Assembly: GCA_022340185.1 (NCBI GenBank)
Contig: JAJDOK010000035.1
Location: forward strand, 1-35,608
DNA from: Salaquimonas sp.
Lineage (GTDB): Bacteria > Pseudomonadota > Alphaproteobacteria > Rhizobiales > Rhizobiaceae
Direction: 5' to 3'
DNA: 35,608 nucleotides
Shown here piece after piece: positions 1 through 6,445 of this stretch. A program made the position numbers and the translations under genes. Numbering within the stretch: the first letter of the stretch is position 1; the number at the start of each line of letters is the position of its first letter. The notes below the pieces were generated by a model, which made no database searches, had not been told where the DNA came from, and saw only the letters and a list, made by a program, of their open reading frames with translations.

Positions 1-45
1 CGTCCTGCTACCGCTGCGCCCGATAGCAATGACGGGAATTGCCGT

Positions 46-924
46 ATGTCCCAGATTCGCCTCTTTGTCGACTGCACGGAATACCAGGCACGCAGCCTGT
101 CGCCGCTCGTCGAAACGGCTTTCGAGGAGGAAGGCTATCCCGTTGCCAGTTTCGAGACCGACGCCGCTGCCGGAAGCTGGTCCGTTTCGATTTACGTGCC
201 GGCGGAACAGGTCGATGAAGTGGAGAAACGGCTCGGCCAACTCCTGTCCGGCGCGGCATTCGAGGGCGAAATCGGCCGTCAAGAGCTAGACAATACCGAC
301 TGGGTCTCGCAAACGCTTGCCGACCTCAAACCCGTGCGCGCCGGCCGCTTCATCGTGCATGGCAGCCATGACCGTGACACACTGCAAGTCCATGAAATAG
401 CGATCGAGATCGATGCCGGCATTGCCTTCGGCACCGGACATCACGGCACGACTGCAGGCTGTCTCGACATGCTCGACCACTGCCTGAAGGCGCGCCGCTA
501 TCGCAATGCCCTCGACCTCGGTACCGGTTCCGGCGTGCTTGCCATCGCGATCGCCAAATCCCTGCCCATTCATGTGTTGGCGAGCGACATCGACGCCGAT
601 TCGGTTGCCACCGCACGCGACAACTGCCGGCTGAATGGCGTATCAAACCGCGTCGAAGTGATCCGCGCCGACGGCTTCAATCATCGCAGCTTCTTCGACA
701 ATTGTCCGTTCGACCTCGTCGTCGCCAACATCCTCGCCGGACCGCTGCAGAAGATGGCGCACGACCTCGCCCGCCATGTCGCACGCCGCGGCACGGTCAT
801 CCTCTCCGGCTTGCTGCCGCACCAGAAGCCGCGCATCGTCGCTTCCTATCGCCAGCAGGGATTGAGGCTGGAGCGCGCTCATCTGCGCGATGGCTGGCTG
901 ACGCTGGTGCTCTCACGCCCTTGA
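46..924 (+). CDS. prmA: Ribosomal protein L11 methyltransferase
   Basis: Predicted SAM-dependent enzyme that methylates lysines and the N-terminus of ribosomal protein L11 in the cytoplasm. The 292-residue product has the two-part layout of PrmA: an N-terminal ferredoxin-like substrate-recognition region (about 1-110) and a Rossmann methyltransferase domain. The SAM-binding motif I is visible as LDLGTGSGVLAIA (about 163-175). AFGTGHHGTT lies just before it and NILAGPL marks the catalytic loop; all three are characteristic of PrmA. The ATG at 46 gives the family's usual length. Only a weak purine-rich stretch (GACGGGAA) precedes it. A short hairpin follows the gene, and a convergent DUF1127 gene lies beyond. 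The family assignment is firm; the exact methylation targets are taken from knowledge of the family. Confidence 0.96.
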   Translation: MSQIRLFVDCTEYQARSLSPLVETAFEEEGYPVASFETDAAAGSWSVSIYVPAEQVDEVEKRLGQLLSGAAFEGEIGRQELDNTDWVSQTLADLKPVRAGRFIVHGSHDRDTLQVHEIAIEIDAGIAFGTGHHGTTAGCLDMLDHCLKARRYRNALDLGTGSGVLAIAIAKSLPIHVLASDIDADSVATARDNCRLNGVSNRVEVIRADGFNHRSFFDNCPFDLVVANILAGPLQKMAHDLARHVARRGTVILSGLLPHQKPRIVASYRQQGLRLERAHLRDGWLTLVLSRP

Positions 925-962
925 GATGCATGCGAATTGCTGCACCGATCCTGCCGGAATGT

Positions 963-995
963 GGCGTCTCGAAGACGCCCAGGATTATCTTTTTG
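963..995 (+). terminator. Possible prmA terminator hairpin
   Basis: A perfect 7-bp stem GGCGTCT/AGACGCC (963-969 with 973-979) with a 3-nt loop lies 39 nt after the prmA stop. A T5 run follows at about 990-995. The T run starts about 11 nt beyond the stem, which is far for an intrinsic terminator, so termination may be partial. Confidence 0.45.
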
Positions 996-998
996 TAA

Positions 999-1027
999 TT
1001 GGAAAAGGCCTTTTAGTACGCCTATAG
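999..1027 (+). promoter_or_regulatory. Candidate sigma-70 promoter for the small RNA
   Basis: TTGGAA (999-1004) and CTATAG (1022-1027) are separated by exactly 17 nt. This resembles the rhizobial vegetative consensus CTTGAC-N17-CTATAT. The predicted start is near 1034. It sits downstream of the prmA hairpin and no gene on this strand begins before 1711, which points to a separate short transcript. This is pattern matching only. Confidence 0.4.
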
Positions 1028-1033
1028 CGCGTC

Positions 1034-1204
1034 AGGCTTAAATGAAAACAGCTTGATGGAACGGAGTTTTCGTCCCGGCAGGGAGAAGACCGCCGGCAAG
1101 GTCACCATCCTTCGGTGATGCCGACGGGATGCCGGTCAGGTCCGCCAACTTCCGCCTGGCATCCCGCCGACAAAGGAAAACGGGGCCTCTCGGCCCCGTT
1201 TTCC
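1034..1204 (+). ncRNA. Candidate small structured RNA, unknown family
   Basis: A stretch of about 170 nt without a credible ORF lies between a promoter-like element and a strong intrinsic terminator. It is rich in complementary segments. CGGGATGCC (1125-1133) pairs with GGCATCCCG (1158-1166). A second hairpin at 1094-1123 stacks CGGCA/TGCCG on TCACC/GGTGA around the loop ATCCTTC. The unpaired part of the second loop carries pyrimidine-rich CCGCC and CTTCCGCC, which could in principle pair with Shine-Dalgarno sequences. The terminator works in both directions, so part of this structure could instead be the 3' end of the - strand DUF1127 message. I do not recognise an Rfam family; it does not match my recollection of 6S, cobalamin, SAM-II or speF motifs. 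Confidence 0.4.
1175..1204. terminator. Bidirectional intrinsic terminator
   Basis: A perfect 13-bp inverted repeat: arm 1175-1187 (AAAA followed by CGGGGCC) and arm 1192-1204 (GGCCCCG followed by TTTT), with the loop TCTC. On either strand this reads as a GC-rich stem ending in a T tract. It separates the + strand prmA/small RNA side from the convergent DUF1127 gene, whose stop is at 1263, and can serve both. Confidence 0.85.
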
Positions 1205-1262
1205 GAGTTCCCGTTACATTGACCGATCCAGCCCGCGCCGTCATTCAACGCTCAGGCGAATC

Positions 1263-1451
1263 CTACATCGGGAAGAATGTCGAACCCTGCTTCTCGAGCT
1301 CCTTGCGGTCAAAACCCGCGCGAGAAAGTGTCTCATCGTCGAAGTGAAGCAACGCAGAATTGACATAGCGGCGAGCCTGACGCTCGCGCGCGGAAATCAT
1401 CCGGTCGAAACCGGTACGGGTTACCCGGCTGATGCCGCCAAAGAAAGACAT
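1263..1451 (-). CDS. Small DUF1127-like protein
   Basis: A 62-residue, arginine-rich protein. Its second half (ARERQARRYVNSALLHF, then DDETLSRAGFDRKEL) matches the pattern of the alphaproteobacterial DUF1127 family: a basic helix followed by a Leu/Asp-rich stretch and an (I/A)G(L/F)xRxx(I/L) motif. Some members in Rhizobiales are reported to act in RNA and phosphate metabolism; the role here is unknown. I place the start at 1451, not at the ATG at 1565, because an AGGAG lies 7 nt upstream of 1451 and the extra 38 residues do not look like the family. An out-of-frame ATG lies 5 nt upstream of the chosen start. The terminator at 1175-1204 lies about 60 nt beyond the stop. Confidence 0.8.
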   Translation of the reverse strand: MSFFGGISRVTRTGFDRMISARERQARRYVNSALLHFDDETLSRAGFDRKELEKQGSTFFPM

Positions 1452-1499
1452 GACATGGCTCCTTTCGTGAGCAATCGTCTGTCCTCGCTCCCTGACGAA

Positions 1500-1528
1500 A
1501 AGATATGTTGCACCGCACAAGGCGACAA
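1500..1528 (-). promoter_or_regulatory. Candidate promoter of the DUF1127 gene
   Basis: Reading the - strand, TTGTCG (1523-1528) and TATCTT (1500-1505) are spaced by 17 nt. The predicted transcription start near 1494 gives a leader of about 43 nt before the ATG at 1451. Each element matches 4 of 6 consensus bases. Confidence 0.4.
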
Positions 1529-1710
1529 CCGCCGCGAATGCATGATGGCCCTGCATAATTTGCATGTCATGCTGCTGTTATTGCCAAAGCCATGCTGATT
1601 CTGCACGGCTTTTGGTCATTTGCCTGCCATGTGATCAGCGCAGCGCAGCAATTGCCGGCTGGGTCGAAACACAATAGACAGGCAGGCAAGTCCACATCGG
1701 GAATCATGCC

Positions 1711-3528
1711 ATGTTCCAGAGTTTCGACGTCAAATCCTCGCCGGCGACGGGCGCAGCCAGGATCGCCTCGCTGCGTGCGGAAATGGCGGCCGCGGGCGTC
1801 GATGCCTTCCTCGTTCCCCATGCCGACGAGCATCAGAGCGAATATTTGCCGGCCAGCGCCGAGCGGCTTGCCTGGCTGACCGGCTTTACGGGTTCCGCCG
1901 GCTTCTGCATCGTCACTGCAGACAAGGCAATGCTTTTCGTCGACGGACGCTACACCCTGCAGGCCGGCGTCCAGACCGATCCGGCGGTTTTCACCGTCGA
2001 CAGCCTTGTCGACAACCCGCCCTCGCAATGGCTGGCGAAAAACGCCGTGCAGGGCATGAAGGTGGGCTACGATCCCTGGCTCATCACCATCGGCCAGAAG
2101 AAGACCTTCCAGCGCGCGCTTGAGAAGAATGGCGGCAGCCTCGCCGCGCTCGACAATCTGGTCGATCGCATCTGGACCGCCCGCCCCGCCCCACCATCCG
2201 GACCAGTAACGCTTTATCCGCCGCTCTATGCCGGTCGTACTGCAGGCGAAAAGCTCGCCGAACTGGCCGAGGCAACCAAGGAAGCTGGCGCCGAATTTTG
2301 CGTGATGGCCGACACGAACTCACTCGCCTGGGCGTTCAACATCCGCGGCAGCGACGTGACCCACATCCCGGTGACGATGGCGTTCGCCCTGCTGCCTGTG
2401 GAGGCAAAGTCCACGCTCTTCATCGACGAAGCAAAACTTGACGCCGAAGTGCGTTCGGCGCTGAGCGAACTGGCCGACATCGCAGCGCCCGAAGCCATGC
2501 TCGAAACCCTGGCGCGGCTCGCCGAAGGCAAGCGGTTCCTGTGCGATCCGGCGCTGGTCGCCTCGGCCATTGCCGAGACCATCACCGCAGCCGGAGGAAT
2601 TGTCGTCGAGGGCCGCGACCCGGCTGCGCTGCCCCGCGCCATCAAGAACGAAGCGGAGATCGCCGGTTCGCGCGCCGCCCATCTGCGCGACGGTGTGGCG
2701 GTTGCCCGTTTCCTCGCCTGGCTCGACCGCCAGCACGCCGGCAGCGTCGATGAAATAACTGTCGCCTCCCGCCTCGAGACATTCCGGGCGGAGACGGCAA
2801 GGGAAATGAACTCCGAACTGAAGGAGATCTCATTCGACACGATTTCAGGCGCCGGGCCGAACGGCGCCATCGTGCATTATCGCGTGACGAACGAAACGAA
2901 CCGCGAGCTGGAGGACAACTCGCTCTATCTGGTCGATTCCGGTGCACAATATGAAGACGGCACCACCGACATCACCCGCACGGTGACGATCGGCGCACCG
3001 CCCGAAGGCGCGGCGCAGGATTTCACCCTCGTGCTGAAGGGCCATATCGCGATTGCCACCGCACGCTTTCCTTCCGGCACACGCGGCGTCGACATCGACG
3101 GTTTCGCCCGCCGCGCGCTATGGGACCGCGGCAAGGATTATGCCCACGGTACCGGCCACGGCGTCGGCGCCTATCTGTCGGTGCATGAAGGCCCGGCCAG
3201 CATCTCGAAGCGCGGCATGGAGCCGCTGAAGTCCGGCATGATCCTGTCGAACGAGCCGGGTTTCTACCGCGAGGGTCTGTACGGCATCCGCATCGAGAAT
3301 CTCATTCTCGTGCGTGACTGCGAGGCGCTCGCCAATGGTTTCATGGATTTCGAGACGCTGACCTTCGCCCCAATCGACCGCCGCCTGATCGAGGTTCCGC
3401 TGCTTTCCAACGAAGAAATCGCCTGGCTCGACGCCTACCACGCCGCCGTCGTGGAAAAGCTCGCCCCGCATCTGGATGACGCCGACCGCGCCTGGCTCGC
3501 CACCGCCTGTGCGCCGCTTCAACCTTGA
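1711..3528 (+). CDS. pepP: Xaa-Pro aminopeptidase (M24B family)
   Basis: Predicted cytoplasmic metallopeptidase that removes N-terminal residues preceding proline. The 605-residue length fits the long, three-domain aminopeptidase P1 type rather than the roughly 440-residue E. coli PepP. Two N-terminal creatinase-like domains (about 1-160 and 170-310) begin with a region containing FLVPHADEHQSEY and GFTGSAG. The C-terminal pita-bread domain carries the metal ligands in order: Asp in LVDSGAQYEDGTTDITRT, His in HGTGHGVGAYLSVHEGP, Glu in LSNEPGFY and Glu in the IRIENL region. The tail (FETLTFAPIDRRLI) is typical of the long form. The ribosome binding site is weak (CGGGAAT). The gene ends 7 nt before the Fnr-type box of nsrR and no terminator is visible, so read-through into nsrR is possible. 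Confidence 0.93.
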   Translation: MFQSFDVKSSPATGAARIASLRAEMAAAGVDAFLVPHADEHQSEYLPASAERLAWLTGFTGSAGFCIVTADKAMLFVDGRYTLQAGVQTDPAVFTVDSLVDNPPSQWLAKNAVQGMKVGYDPWLITIGQKKTFQRALEKNGGSLAALDNLVDRIWTARPAPPSGPVTLYPPLYAGRTAGEKLAELAEATKEAGAEFCVMADTNSLAWAFNIRGSDVTHIPVTMAFALLPVEAKSTLFIDEAKLDAEVRSALSELADIAAPEAMLETLARLAEGKRFLCDPALVASAIAETITAAGGIVVEGRDPAALPRAIKNEAEIAGSRAAHLRDGVAVARFLAWLDRQHAGSVDEITVASRLETFRAETAREMNSELKEISFDTISGAGPNGAIVHYRVTNETNRELEDNSLYLVDSGAQYEDGTTDITRTVTIGAPPEGAAQDFTLVLKGHIAIATARFPSGTRGVDIDGFARRALWDRGKDYAHGTGHGVGAYLSVHEGPASISKRGMEPLKSGMILSNEPGFYREGLYGIRIENLILVRDCEALANGFMDFETLTFAPIDRRLIEVPLLSNEEIAWLDAYHAAVVEKLAPHLDDADRAWLATACAPLQP

Positions 3529-3535
3529 AGCGTCC

Positions 3536-3549
3536 TTGATCCGAATCAA
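3536..3549 (+). promoter_or_regulatory. Fnr/NnrR-type activator box upstream of nsrR
   Basis: TTGATCCGAATCAA is a perfect match to TTGAT-N4-ATCAA, the target of CRP/FNR-family regulators of anaerobic and NO metabolism (Fnr, FnrL, NnrR, FixK). Its centre at 3542.5 lies 41.5 bp before 3584, the start expected from the TATAAA at 3572-3577. This is the geometry of a class II FNR-activated promoter. Which family member binds cannot be told from the site. Confidence 0.8.
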
Positions 3550-3571
3550 GTCGGTACCGCCCGTACCCACC

Positions 3572-3600
3572 TATAAAATCTGCATTGGCAATGCATATTT
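3572..3600 (+). promoter_or_regulatory. nsrR -10 element and overlapping NsrR-type operator
   Basis: TATAAA (3572-3577) is a good -10 element. A 25-bp palindrome (3576-3600) overlaps it and the predicted start. Its arms AAATCTGCATT and AATGCATATTT flank GGC and match in 10 of 11 positions. The AT-rich ATGCAT-like arms and overall size resemble known NsrR sites. The right arm differs by one base from the right arm of the palindrome in front of nirK, which suggests a shared regulator. The position over the core promoter suits autorepression of nsrR. Confidence 0.65.
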
Positions 3601-3617
3601 ATACGTGGAGTTAGGTC

Positions 3618-4049
3618 ATGCGCCTGTCCCTGTTCACCGATTACGCTTTCCGGCTGCTCATTCACGTGGCGGCGCGCGATCCCGAACTGGTGACGATTAC
3701 ACAGGTTTCGGAAGCCTACGGCATTCCGCGCAACCATCTGACCAAGATCGCCCATGAACTGGGCCGCGCCGGCTATCTGGAGACTGTGCGCGGCAGGGGA
3801 GGTGGCATGCGGCTGGCCAGGCCGGCTGGCGAAATCAGCCTCGGCAGGCTGGTGCGCCTTGGCGAAGGCCGCAGTCCACTGGTCGAATGCTTCGACCGCG
3901 CCACCAATCAATGCGTCATCACGCCGGCCTGCAGCCTGAAACACATGCTGACCGAGGCATGCAATGCATTCTATGCCGTGCTCGACCACCGCACCCTAGC
4001 CGATGTCGTCAAACGGCCCAGGGAATTGCTCAACCTGCTGGAAAATTGA
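3618..4049 (+). CDS. nsrR: Rrf2-family NO-sensing repressor NsrR
   Basis: A 143-residue Rrf2-family DNA-binding protein. The N-terminus (MRLSLFTDYAFRLLIHVA) and the winged helix-turn-helix (about 24-68, with YGIPRNHLTKIAHELGRAGY and VRGRGGGMRLA) closely follow E. coli and Streptomyces NsrR. The cysteines expected to hold an NO-sensitive Fe-S cluster are C91, C99 and C105, in VECFDRATNQC and ITPACSLKHML. D8, a cluster ligand in Streptomyces NsrR, is kept. The C91-C99 spacing (seven residues between) is longer than in E. coli or Streptomyces. A GGAG lies 7 nt before the ATG. The position directly before nirK, with a shared type of operator, supports a role as NO-responsive repressor of nitrite reductase and of itself. 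IscR and RirA are less likely given the motif TPACSLK. Confidence 0.88.
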   Translation: MRLSLFTDYAFRLLIHVAARDPELVTITQVSEAYGIPRNHLTKIAHELGRAGYLETVRGRGGGMRLARPAGEISLGRLVRLGEGRSPLVECFDRATNQCVITPACSLKHMLTEACNAFYAVLDHRTLADVVKRPRELLNLLEN

Positions 4050-4056
4050 TTCCCCT

Positions 4057-4070
4057 TTGATGTGGATCAA
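4057..4070 (+). promoter_or_regulatory. Fnr/NnrR-type activator box upstream of nirK
   Basis: TTGATGTGGATCAA is again a perfect TTGAT-N4-ATCAA site, 8 nt after the nsrR stop and 67 nt before the nirK ATG. If the site acts at -41.5, the start would be near 4105, and TATTGA (4093-4098) is the only -10-like sequence at the right place. In denitrifying Alphaproteobacteria nirK is commonly activated through such sites by NnrR or Fnr-type proteins. Confidence 0.8.
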
Positions 4071-4083
4071 CAATGCCGCCTTC

Positions 4084-4108
4084 AAACATGGATATTGAAT
4101 GCATGTTT
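4084..4108 (+). promoter_or_regulatory. NsrR-type operator in the nirK promoter
   Basis: A 25-bp imperfect palindrome with outer arms AAACATG (4084-4090) and CATGTTT (4102-4108), with further matches inside. Its right half AATGCATGTTT differs in a single base from the right half of the palindrome before nsrR. It covers the expected -10 region and start of nirK, a position suited to repression by NsrR in the absence of NO. Binding is inferred from symmetry and shared sequence. Confidence 0.6.
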
Positions 4109-4136
4109 ACGAAATTCGCCACCGAAGGAGGCAATC

Positions 4137-5333
4137 ATGTCCAGAAGTGAAAAAGCATTCGAACCCGCCCGCCGCGCCTTTCTGAAAACCGCAGGATTCG
4201 CCGGCGCCGTTGGTGGAACCGTATTGGCCGGTAGTGCGATGGCCATGCCGGCTGTCGAAGGACGCGTCACCGGCGCGGCCGCACCGGCAAGGCCGCTCGT
4301 CAAGGCAGCCGCGACCACCACCGATATTTCCAGCCTGCCACGCGTCAAGCAGAAGCTGGTCAACCCGCCCTTCCTGCCCGAGCATGAGCAGGTCGCCACC
4401 ACCGGCCCGAAGATCGTCGAGGTCGAGTTGACGGTTGAGGAAAAGAAGATCGAGATCGACGACGACGGCACCGAGATCTGGGCCTACGCCTATAACGGTT
4501 CGGTGCCCGGCCCGATGATCGTCGTCCATGAGGGCGATTACGTCGAACTGACGCTGCGCAACCCCGACACCAATCTGCTCGAGCACAATATCGATTTCCA
4601 CGCCGCGACGGGCGCGCTGGGCAGCGGAGCGCTGACCAAGGTCAATCCGGGCGAGCAGGTCAAGGTTCGCTGGAAGGCGGTCAAGCCGGGCGTCTTCATC
4701 TATCACTGCGCCCCCGGCGACATCATGATCCCCTATCACGTTGTCCACGGCATGAACGGCGCCATCATGGTGCTGCCGCGCGACGGTCTGAAGGACGCGC
4801 AGGGCAATCCCTACCGCTACGACCGCGCTTACTATGTCGGCGAACAGGATTTCTACGTCCCGCGTGACGAAAATGGCGATTACAAGAGCTATGAAGGCGC
4901 GGCCGACGATATGTCCGATATGCTCGACGTCATGCGTACGCTGACCCCGAGCCATGTCGTCTTCAATGGCGCCGTTGGCGCATTGACCGGCGACAACGCC
5001 CTGAAGGCCAAGGTTGGCGAGAAGGTCCTGTTCATCCATTCGCAAGCCAATCGCGACACTCGTCCGCATCTGATCGGCGGACATGGCGATCTCGTCTGGG
5101 AAACCGGCTCGTTTGCCGACACGCCGGCCACGGGGCTGGAGACCTGGTACATCCGTGGCGGCTCGGCCGGCGCGATGGCCTATGAATTCCGCCAGCCGGG
5201 TCTCTATGCCTATCTCAACCACAATCTGATCGAGGCGGTCATGCTTGGCGCCACCGCGCATGTCATGGTCGACGGCGAGTGGAACGACGATCTGATGACC
5301 CAGCTCACCAAGCCCGGCCCGATCAACGCCTGA
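4137..5333 (+). CDS. nirK: Copper-containing nitrite reductase NirK
   Basis: Periplasmic enzyme reducing nitrite to NO in denitrification. The 398-residue product starts at 4137, with AAGGAGG 6 nt upstream; the longer frame from 4062 is rejected because it overlaps the promoter sites. A twin-arginine signal ([10 protein letters not shown], 11-20) indicates Tat export after cytoplasmic folding. Two cupredoxin domains follow. Type 1 copper ligands are H150, C191, H201 and M206; type 2 ligands are H155, H190 and H362; the catalytic Asp and His are D153 and H311. Spacings match Alcaligenes NirK, except that Cys-to-His has one extra residue, as in class II enzymes. Oddities near the type 1 site are Y200 where Trp is usual and H204 where Ser or Thr is usual. 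nirV follows after 10 nt and is probably cotranscribed. Confidence 0.95.
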   Translation: MSRSEKAFEPARRAFLKTAGFAGAVGGTVLAGSAMAMPAVEGRVTGAAAPARPLVKAAATTTDISSLPRVKQKLVNPPFLPEHEQVATTGPKIVEVELTVEEKKIEIDDDGTEIWAYAYNGSVPGPMIVVHEGDYVELTLRNPDTNLLEHNIDFHAATGALGSGALTKVNPGEQVKVRWKAVKPGVFIYHCAPGDIMIPYHVVHGMNGAIMVLPRDGLKDAQGNPYRYDRAYYVGEQDFYVPRDENGDYKSYEGAADDMSDMLDVMRTLTPSHVVFNGAVGALTGDNALKAKVGEKVLFIHSQANRDTRPHLIGGHGDLVWETGSFADTPATGLETWYIRGGSAGAMAYEFRQPGLYAYLNHNLIEAVMLGATAHVMVDGEWNDDLMTQLTKPGPINA

Positions 5334-5343
5334 GGCCACGGCG

Positions 5344-6135
5344 ATGAATGCGCCTCTCACCCACCGGGGGCAGGCCATCGCCGGTCTTGCCCCTCACCGG
5401 GAAAAGCAAGCAAGGCTTTCCCCGGTGCCGGCGCATGGATCGGCGGGTCTGGCCGGTGAATTGGCGATCGCCGTGATAGTTTTCGCCCTCACACTTACCG
5501 GCCTTTTCCACTGGAACATGTCCATTGCCGACCCGCCATTCGAAGAGATCCCGGTCGTCCTGTCGACCGGCACGACTATCATGGTCGCCCGTTACGAAAT
5601 CACTCATGCGCTCTGGCGGCAATGCCATGAAGCGGACGCCTGCGACGTGCTGCCCAAACCGGGCCGGCGCGACGCAGACGGAACGTTCCCCGTCACCGAC
5701 ATCAACTGGCTCGACGCCGGCCAGTTCGTCGCCTGGATCAATGCAACAACCGGCTTGGGCTACCGCCTGCCGACGCTGGACGAATGGCGTGAAATCGCCG
5801 GCGTGCCGCCGGGTCAAGCCAAGCGCAAACTGTTCGATGATCCCCGCCTTGCCTGGGCCGCCGATTACGGCACGTCGAAAATCCGTTCGCGCAGGGTCAA
5901 GCCAAGCGGCCATTTCGGTTTTGCCCGCTCCGGCGTCGCCGACATCGCCGGCAATGTGTGGGAGTGGACATCGACCTGTGTCGCCGCCGACCTTGCCCAC
6001 TGCCCGGCCTATTATGCGGCGGGCGAAGGCCATATGGCCGAAATTCCGGTGTTCCTGCGGGACGCCTATGGCGGCGGCTGCTCTGCCGGAATACCACCCG
6101 CCAATCTCGGCCTGCGCCTTGTCCGCGACCTGTAA
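5344..6135 (+). CDS. nirV: NirV-like protein of the SUMF1/FGE-fold superfamily
   Basis: A 263-residue protein, probably the accessory protein often encoded next to nirK; its exact biochemical role is not established. The N-terminal 37 residues are polar and a hydrophobic segment (about 38-57) should anchor it in the inner membrane with the rest in the periplasm. The folded part shows superfamily signatures: ARYEIT (82-87), FPVTDINWLDAGQFVAWIN (115-133), YRLPTLDEWREIAG (140-153), IAGNVWEW (201-208) and a C-terminal LGLRLVRDL. The catalytic cysteine pair and surrounding GGSW motif of true formylglycine-generating enzymes are not preserved (GGGCSAG at 243-249), so sulfatase activation is unlikely. 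The ATG lies 10 nt after nirK, with GAGG overlapping the nirK stop. A hairpin at 5396-5426 lies inside the start of the frame. Confidence 0.85.
   Translation: MNAPLTHRGQAIAGLAPHREKQARLSPVPAHGSAGLAGELAIAVIVFALTLTGLFHWNMSIADPPFEEIPVVLSTGTTIMVARYEITHALWRQCHEADACDVLPKPGRRDADGTFPVTDINWLDAGQFVAWINATTGLGYRLPTLDEWREIAGVPPGQAKRKLFDDPRLAWAADYGTSKIRSRRVKPSGHFGFARSGVADIAGNVWEWTSTCVAADLAHCPAYYAAGEGHMAEIPVFLRDAYGGGCSAGIPPANLGLRLVRDL
5396..5426 (+). other. Hairpin within the start of nirV
   Basis: ACCGGGAAAAGC (5396-5407) and GCTTTCCCCGGT (5415-5426) form a 12-bp stem with one mismatched position and a 7-nt loop. It lies about 52 nt into nirV and 60 nt beyond the nirK stop. No T tract follows, so it is not an intrinsic terminator. 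It could stabilise the nirK 3' end or set the nirK:nirV ratio, which is inference. Confidence 0.5.
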
Positions 6136-6142
6136 GGCGGCT

Positions 6143-6445
6143 TTACCCGATTAAGAATCGAAGGCTGATCAACGTCGCCGCACCGGCTAAAAACAGCGGC
6201 AGCATGCCATAGCGCGTCGCGACCAGTGCGGTGACGACAAGCGCAGCCAGTTCCACCGGCCCGCCATTGAACGCTTCCGGCGCGACAAGGGTGGTTAGGA
6301 CCGCCGCCGGCACCGCGTTGAGCCCCGCCTCGACACGCGGGTGGATAGTACGAAAGCGCGACAGCACGACATGGCCGCCGATCCGGGTGGCATAGGTGGC
6401 GAGCGCCGCGCCCAGTATGACCAACACCATTGTGGTATCGCTCAT
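6143..6445 (-). CDS. azlD: AzlD-family branched-chain amino acid transport protein
   Basis: A 100-residue hydrophobic protein with three to four membrane segments. It opens with a helix carrying ATYATRIGGHVVL; ATYxxR is characteristic of AzlD. A second helix-rich half holds PAAVLTTLVAPEAF. AzlD is the small partner of AzlC in exporters of branched-chain amino acids and related compounds (AzlCD in Bacillus, BrnFE in Corynebacterium). The start overlaps the azlC stop by 4 nt (ATGA), which implies translational coupling. The stop lies only 7 nt from the convergent nirV stop, with no strong terminator visible between them. Confidence 0.88.
   Translation of the reverse strand: MSDTTMVLVILGAALATYATRIGGHVVLSRFRTIHPRVEAGLNAVPAAVLTTLVAPEAFNGGPVELAALVVTALVATRYGMLPLFLAGAATLISLRFLIG

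Noticed and set aside
1034..1204. Riboswitch interpretation of the structured region after prmA
   Set aside because: No downstream gene on the + strand is within reach (pepP starts at 1711, beyond a strong terminator and a convergent gene), and no known aptamer core is recognisable.
1620..1689. Inverted repeat TTGCCTGCC / GGCAGGCAA in the pepP leader
   Set aside because: The 9-bp arms are 52 nt apart with no symmetric interior. This can arise by chance and no function is suggested.
4107..5378. Long open frame (about 420 codons) on the - strand opposite nirK
   Set aside because: It mirrors the strongly supported nirK gene, has no recognisable family motif and no ribosome binding site. Long antisense frames are common in GC-rich DNA.
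5344..6135. nirV as a formylglycine-generating enzyme for sulfatases
   Set aside because: The fold signature NVWEW is present, but the catalytic cysteine region of true FGE is not conserved and no sulfatase gene is nearby. The nirK context favours NirV.
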